DNA of 39,646 nt from Desulfuromonas sp. (GTDB lineage Bacteria > Desulfobacterota > Desulfuromonadia > Desulfuromonadales > Desulfuromonadaceae). Each line of letters starts with the position of its first letter. Within the stretch, counting starts at the first letter, position 1. The DNA lies in NCBI GenBank assembly GCA_002869685.1, contig PKUE01000158.1:1-39646 (forward strand), read 5' to 3'. A program made the position numbers and the translations under genes. Under the pieces are notes generated by a model. The model saw nothing but the letters and a program-made list of their open reading frames with translations. It ran no database searches and had not been told where the DNA came from. Positions 35,211 to 39,646 of this stretch are shown piece by piece.

Positions 35211-35960
35211 TTAAAAGCGGTTTTTTCTCAACCGCAGATCGGTGAACACCTCGACGGCCGAAGAGTGCTCCATTTTTAACGCGCGACGCAGCGCCGTGTC
35301 GTCGCAGCGCAGGAAGGGATTACACACGAACTCCTCAGCCAGTGTGACCGGAATGGTCGCTTTGCCGTGGCTGCGCTGATAATGAACGCGGGACAGTTTG
35401 TCGTGGATCACCGCCGAGCCGGGTTCAATGCTGGCGGCAAAGCGGTAGTTGTCTTCGGTATATTCATGACCACAGAACAGACGGGTTTGTTCTGGCAGCG
35501 CCGCCAGTTTCTGCACACTGGTGTAGAGCTGCTCCATGGTGCCTTCAAACACCCGGCCACAGCCGCCACTGAACAGTGTATCACCGCTGAATAGAGCTTG
35601 GGCCTCGGGCAAATAAAAACAACAGTCGCTGTTGGTGTGGCCCGGAGTGAGCAGAATCTCAACCGGCCACGGAATACCGGGCAGACAGGTATTCTCATGC
35701 AGCAACAGGTCGAGACCGGGAATCCGGTCGTCGCTGCCGGCAATATGACAGGCGGTTTTTCGCTTCAGTGTCAGGTTGCCAGCGCAGTGGTCCTGATGCA
35801 TGTGGGTGTTGAGGATCAGCGTCAGAGAACGGTTCTGCTCGGCCAGATAGGCCAGCACCGGTTCGGCATCACCGGGGTCAATGGCAATGGTGAAGTTCGC
35901 GTCGGAGACCATGTAAATGTAATTATCATCATTGGCGGGCAGCGGAGTGATTTCAACCAT
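35211..35960 (-). CDS. gloB: Hydroxyacylglutathione hydrolase-like metallo-beta-lactamase protein
   Basis: A 249-residue glyoxalase II-type enzyme that would hydrolyse S-D-lactoylglutathione. The metal motif THMHQDH lies at 52-58, followed by the downstream ligands in TPGHTNSDCCFYL, LFSGDTLFSGGCGR and FCGHEYTEDNYRFA. All are standard for GloB. The C-terminal substrate-binding region (EFVCNPFLRCDD) is also typical. Start 35960 follows AAGGAG eight bases upstream. If the organism lacks glutathione the substrate could be another thiol ester. It lies upstream of the minus-strand cyclase gene, with an 82-base gap. Confidence 0.9.
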   Translation of the reverse strand: MVEITPLPANDDNYIYMVSDANFTIAIDPGDAEPVLAYLAEQNRSLTLILNTHMHQDHCAGNLTLKRKTACHIAGSDDRIPGLDLLLHENTCLPGIPWPVEILLTPGHTNSDCCFYLPEAQALFSGDTLFSGGCGRVFEGTMEQLYTSVQKLAALPEQTRLFCGHEYTEDNYRFAASIEPGSAVIHDKLSRVHYQRSHGKATIPVTLAEEFVCNPFLRCDDTALRRALKMEHSSAVEVFTDLRLRKNRF

Positions 35961-36334
35961 GGCGTTTCTCCTTTGAAAGAGCAAGACCCTTCCAAAGTAT
36001 AGCGCCTGTCAAAAAATCTCAAGGACTGTCCGTTAAAGGTTCCCGTTCCTGATCCGATTCGCCCCTGCGGCGCGACCATCGACGGGGGCACGGCGACGCT
36101 ATTACAGCGGTGCCAGTGACAATGTTTCCGGGGAAGAGCGGTGGTGGCCTGGCTGATGACGGTGCGGCCAGCTGAGCCAGATAACAAGGACAATCAAAGC
36201 GGAAATAAAAAGTAAGCGGAACATGGGCTCTCCTTTCGGTGTGAGGCGCTGACAGCACACCAGAAAAACTGTTTGCAAAACAGATACAGAAAAACTAAAA
36301 ATTAACCAGTACAGTTGTCCGTCGAAGGGGGATC
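35961..36334. other. Intergenic region between gloB and the MocR-like gene
   Basis: The gap holds a 40-codon minus-strand gene (36102-36224) and, at about 36225-36334, the region that must contain the promoter of the + strand regulator. I see no strong sigma-70 pair by eye. Confidence 0.4.
36102..36224 (-). CDS. Small single-pass membrane protein, 40 residues
   Basis: It starts MFRLLFISALIVLVIWLSWP, a clear membrane helix, followed by a His-rich tail HRHQPGHHRSSPETLSLAPL and two stop codons. The ribosome site AAAGGAG is five bases before ATG, one of the best in this window, which argues for translation. No family is recognised. It is too short for ordinary gene calling and lies upstream of gloB on the same strand, about 140 bases away. 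Confidence 0.6.
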   Translation of the reverse strand: MFRLLFISALIVLVIWLSWPHRHQPGHHRSSPETLSLAPL

Positions 36335-37783
36335 ATGACCGATACACGTTTTCGTTATCAGCTGGTTGAAGCCTATATCCGCGATATGGTGGCGCACGGA
36401 ACCTTGCGTCTGGGCGAGCGTCTGCCTTCGTTGCGGCAACTCAGTCGCACGCTTCATGTGTCGCTGGCCACTGTCGGTCAGGCCTATGTGGAGTTGGAGC
36501 GTCAGGGGATGATTGAAGCGCGGCAACGGTCGGGTTTTTTTCTTTGCCATGATCCGGATCTGTTGTCGCAGCCCAAGGGAGAGGGGGCGATTGATCCACA
36601 GCCACGTGGCGTGTCACGTCCCGAGTTGATTCGCGAGGTGGTTGATACCGTTGGCCGCCAGGATCTGCTGCCGCTCAGTGTGATCTGCCCCGACCTGTCA
36701 CTGCTGCCGACCAAAACATTGGCGCGTCTGCTTCAGCAGCAGATGCGTCATGACGGAGACGACATCCTCGGTTACAGCGAGATCAGTGGTGACCTTGGCC
36801 TGCGTCGCCAAATCGCCCGTTACGTCGCCACCATGGGAATTCAGGTGGATGAGGACGAGATTATCGTGACCTGTGGTGCCATGGAGGCACTCTATCTGGC
36901 GCTGCGTACGCTGACCCGACCGGGAGACAGTGTGGTGATTGCTTCTCCCACCTATCACTGTTTTTTACAGTTGATCGAGAACTGTGGTCTGCGCGCCATT
37001 GAACTGCCCTCCGATCCGCAGCGGGGGATCAGCCCTGATCAGCTGGAAAAAGTGTTGCAGCGCCAGCCGGTGCGTGCCTGTATTTTGTCAGCCAACTTCA
37101 ATAATCCCGATGGCAGTCAGCTGGGGGAGGCGGAGAAACAACGGGTGGTCGCCTTGCTGGAGCAGTATCAGGTGCCGCTGGTAGAAGACGATGTTTCCGG
37201 GGAACTGTACTTTGGCGAGCAGCGGCCCACCACGCTGAAAAGCTATGATCGCCACGGTCAGGTGTTGCACTGCAATTCTTTTTCAAAAACCATCGTCCCG
37301 GGATATCGGGTCGGCTGGTTGTTGCCGGGGCGCCATTACGATCGCGCTCTGGAGATCAAATACACCACCAATGTATCGTGCCCGACGCCAACTCAGCGGG
37401 CGGTGGCCGCGTTTTTCGAAGCAGGTTATCACCATCGTCACCTGAGGCGCTTGCGACGCAGTCTGGAAACGCACATGCGCCGCATGCAAAGTTGGCTGGG
37501 CAAAACGTTCCCTCCCGAGACGCGGGTCACTCGACCTGCCGGGGGAAGTGTGCTATGGCTGGAGCTGCCGAATCAGCTCAACGCCGTGGAGTTTTTTGTC
37601 CGGGCCAAGGCGCTGGGGATTGCTGTGGCACCGGGGCCTATTTTTACCACCCAGGATCTTTATGGCAGTTTTGTGCGGCTGAGTTGCAGCGGTGTGTGGA
37701 GCGAGCGTCTTGCCACCGGTCTGGAACAGCTTGGCCAACTCGCCTGGCAGATGCGGGAGGAGCAGAGAAACGATGGAAGATAA
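36335..37783 (+). CDS. MocR/GntR-type regulator with aminotransferase domain
   Basis: A 482-residue fusion: an N-terminal winged-helix GntR domain (about residues 1-75, with ERLPSLRQLSRTLHVSLATV) and a fold-type I aminotransferase domain (about 110-475). The PLP-binding Lys is K318 in NSFSKTIVPGYRVGW, and the NFNNPDGSQLG segment also fits. Such proteins use PLP or an amino-acid adduct to control transcription, often of PLP or amino-acid genes. The start follows AGGGGG. No divergent target gene other than the tiny membrane protein is obvious; the DUF748 gene overlaps its end. Confidence 0.92.
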   Translation: MTDTRFRYQLVEAYIRDMVAHGTLRLGERLPSLRQLSRTLHVSLATVGQAYVELERQGMIEARQRSGFFLCHDPDLLSQPKGEGAIDPQPRGVSRPELIREVVDTVGRQDLLPLSVICPDLSLLPTKTLARLLQQQMRHDGDDILGYSEISGDLGLRRQIARYVATMGIQVDEDEIIVTCGAMEALYLALRTLTRPGDSVVIASPTYHCFLQLIENCGLRAIELPSDPQRGISPDQLEKVLQRQPVRACILSANFNNPDGSQLGEAEKQRVVALLEQYQVPLVEDDVSGELYFGEQRPTTLKSYDRHGQVLHCNSFSKTIVPGYRVGWLLPGRHYDRALEIKYTTNVSCPTPTQRAVAAFFEAGYHHRHLRRLRRSLETHMRRMQSWLGKTFPPETRVTRPAGGSVLWLELPNQLNAVEFFVRAKALGIAVAPGPIFTTQDLYGSFVRLSCSGVWSERLATGLEQLGQLAWQMREEQRNDGR

Positions 37784-39646
37784 GACAAATCACCAACCGT
37801 CTGATTTACGCAGCACGAGCACAGGTCGCCACCGCCTGGTGTGGTGTATCGCCCTGCTGGTTGTGGCCGCAGTGATCCTGATTGCTCTGCCATACGGGCT
37901 GCGCTGGGGCGCACTGGCCTGGTACGCCCGTCAGCCCGGCCTTGAGGCTCAGTTGGACGATGTCGGTTTCAATCCGTTCAGCGGACGCTTATCCATAGAA
38001 GGGCTGCGGGTGCAGCGCGAAGGTGAACCCGTTCTGGTTGTTGAACAGGCCAGGGTGCAGCTGGACTGGTGGCCATTGTGGAAGCATCACGTTCAGCTGC
38101 AGCAGATTGAGGTCACCGGGGCAACACTTTTGATCGAGTCGTTGCCGGACCGGCCTCTGGTTGTCGCCGGGTTGCGCCTGGAACCTTCGGATACGCTGGC
38201 GGAGCAGGCGGCACCTCCGGGCAGCGTACCGGCGTGGGGAGTTGCCACGCACCGCCTCCATCTTGAAGGGGTGGCTGTAATTGTGCGCCACCGCTACCAG
38301 GAGACCACCGTCGCCATTGATCAGTTGAAAACGTCGATGCTGTCATCGTGGCAGCCTGAACAAAACACCTGCCTGGACGCGCAGGTGCAACTGGCCGGTG
38401 GCACGCTCCATGTCAGCGGAGAGGTGCAGCCGTTTGGGTCTGAGTCAGCGGTGACGGTGGCATTGGACCACCTGGATCTGGCGACACTGGAACCGGTCTG
38501 GCAGGCCCTGGGCTGGAGTGAAGTGAGCGGAACCTTGGCTGGCCGCCTGGATGTGGTCGCGACGACGGCGGCGGACCCGAGCCTGGCTCTGGCGGGGACG
38601 CTTGAGGCGGATCATCTTGCCGCCAGTCATGCCCGTCTGTGGCTGAAACAAATGACTGCGCACTGGCAGGGTGATGTGCAGCTGTCTTTGCGGTCGGAGG
38701 GGATTGAATCCGTCGCCGAAGGCCAGCTGGAGCTGAATTCCGTTGATGTCGATCTTCTCGCACCGGGGCTTGGTTTGACGGCCGGGAGCGTGCGCTGGAC
38801 GGGGCAGTGGCGCGGTGACGGTATGGTGCAGGGCGAGGGGGGCTGGCAGCAATTCGCTGTGACGGATCTGGCGCAAAAAAATCTGCTGCTGGCCGTGGCG
38901 CGTGGTGAAATCGGGGCCCTGCAGTTGGCGCAGCAGCATGTGACTGCCGAGCAGCTGTTGCTGGAAGGGGTGCGCCTGCTCGGGCGGGATCCCTTGACTG
39001 CGTTGCGTCCGCCGCAAGTTGCGACGCTGGGGCGGTTGCTGGTGACCCGGTTGGATGCCGGTGAAAACCTGTTGCGTGCCGAAACTGTTACCCTCAGCGA
39101 TCTGCAGGCCAATTTGATACGCCTTGCCAATGGCAGCTTTGAAGCACGGCAATGGCTGCCGGCACCGCACACGCCGACGCAACCGGAGCCGCACGATGTG
39201 GTCGAGCCAGCCTGGGGCGTTGTGCTGGATCAGTTGCGCATCGATGGTGCGAGTCACATCGTGCTACGTGATGAACAGGTGACGCCAACGGTCGAGGTGG
39301 TTGCCGCCCCGCTGGCCATGACGGTTAGCCATGTGGACAGTCGCGCAGCGCAGCAGCGCTCCACGGTGGTGTTACAGACTCGGCTCGATGACTATGCCGA
39401 ACTGGACCTCCGCGGAGACATCGCGTTGTTCATGACGCCCTTGTCGTTGTCCGCAGTTGCGGACGTGCGGGAATTTCAGTTGCCGGAGCTGTCGCCCTAT
39501 GTTGAACATGCCATCGGTTACCGTCTTGAACAGGGGCAACTCAATCTGCATATCAAGGCGCCGGTGGAACAGGGCCGGGCAGATATGGTAAGCCAACTAG
39601 AGTTGAAACGCTTGCAACTGCAACCTCTCGATACTGCCGCCGCCGA
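37773..39646 (+). CDS. DUF748/AsmA-like envelope protein (5' part only)
   Basis: The frame is open from ATG 37773 to the window end (624 codons seen). A cytoplasmic N-terminus is followed by one membrane segment (about residues 25-45) and a long periplasmic beta-rich region with repeats typical of AsmA-like proteins, such as VGFNPFSGRLSIEGLRV and VEQARVQLDWWPLW. These proteins form hydrophobic grooves that bridge the periplasm and carry lipids. It overlaps the regulator gene by 11 bases, with GGAGG upstream, so it is co-transcribed with it. The true C-terminus lies outside the window. Confidence 0.85.
   Translation, partial: MEDKTNHQPSDLRSTSTGRHRLVWCIALLVVAAVILIALPYGLRWGALAWYARQPGLEAQLDDVGFNPFSGRLSIEGLRVQREGEPVLVVEQARVQLDWWPLWKHHVQLQQIEVTGATLLIESLPDRPLVVAGLRLEPSDTLAEQAAPPGSVPAWGVATHRLHLEGVAVIVRHRYQETTVAIDQLKTSMLSSWQPEQNTCLDAQVQLAGGTLHVSGEVQPFGSESAVTVALDHLDLATLEPVWQALGWSEVSGTLAGRLDVVATTAADPSLALAGTLEADHLAASHARLWLKQMTAHWQGDVQLSLRSEGIESVAEGQLELNSVDVDLLAPGLGLTAGSVRWTGQWRGDGMVQGEGGWQQFAVTDLAQKNLLLAVARGEIGALQLAQQHVTAEQLLLEGVRLLGRDPLTALRPPQVATLGRLLVTRLDAGENLLRAETVTLSDLQANLIRLANGSFEARQWLPAPHTPTQPEPHDVVEPAWGVVLDQLRIDGASHIVLRDEQVTPTVEVVAAPLAMTVSHVDSRAAQQRSTVVLQTRLDDYAELDLRGDIALFMTPLSLSAVADVREFQLPELSPYVEHAIGYRLEQGQLNLHIKAPVEQGRADMVSQLELKRLQLQPLDTAAA

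Noticed and set aside
36019-36258. 79-codon minus-strand frame overlapping the small membrane protein
   Set aside because: It has no ribosome site and a Pro/Arg-rich composition; the 40-codon frame in another phase has a strong ribosome site and a membrane helix.

Overview
The window looks like chromosomal DNA from a motile, Gram-negative, anaerobic-type deltaproteobacterium. Desulfuromonas, Pelobacter or Geobacter relatives are my best guess. The reasons are an outer-membrane porin, a flagellar hook operon with the extra small gene usually found between flgD and flgE in these groups, DUF4125 and DUF748 proteins, a six-cysteine ferredoxin, and many c-di-GMP and two-component genes. This assignment is inferred from gene content and was not tested by any search. 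I saw no rRNA, tRNA, CRISPR array, insertion sequence or phage gene. Both edges cut genes: the tail of an outer-membrane beta-barrel gene on the left and a DUF748 gene on the right.

Layout. 1-7520 is a signalling block: a chemoreceptor on the minus strand, a membrane diguanylate cyclase followed by a GGDEF-EAL protein, a Spy/CpxP-like periplasmic protein, and an orphan OmpR-type regulator. 7685-14135 is one run of flagellar genes: fliD, flgD, a small hook-operon gene, flgE, flgN, flgK, flgL. 14213-16084 holds a dihydrolipoyl-dehydrogenase-type enzyme divergent from an HxlR regulator. 16159-18225 is an ArsR-controlled metalloid-type operon: operator, arsR, ArsP-like permease, small redox disulfide protein, terminator. 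18469-19796 is a TPR and DUF4125 pair. 20186-25583 is a BCCT transporter, an outer-membrane porin and an AcoR-like sigma-54 activator. 25584-26264 is a long non-coding stretch packed with inverted repeats. 26265-28800 has overlapping Nudix and eIF2B-like genes, two hotdog thioesterases and an unusual ferredoxin. 29041-34129 is a three-gene sensory operon: binding lipoprotein, hybrid histidine kinase, HD-GYP response regulator. 34223-39646 holds a PAS-GGDEF cyclase, a GloB-type hydrolase, a tiny membrane protein, a MocR-like regulator and the DUF748 gene.

How it fits together. Five genes make or break c-di-GMP or read it indirectly, and they flank a chemoreceptor and hook genes, so the region favours motility and surface-lifestyle control. 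The binding lipoprotein, kinase and HD-GYP genes appear translationally coupled, and together could turn an extracellular ligand signal into c-di-GMP hydrolysis. The kinase reading frame ends at a TAA just before the last receiver helix. In-frame coding potential for the missing helix continues beyond it up to an ATGA junction with the next gene, so this looks like a recent nonsense change. Other points worth a second look are the ferredoxin in which the second cysteine of both cluster motifs is replaced (Ser and Asp), the Nudix/eIF2B-like overlapping pair, the porin-BCCT-activator set, and the 40-residue membrane protein at 36102-36224.
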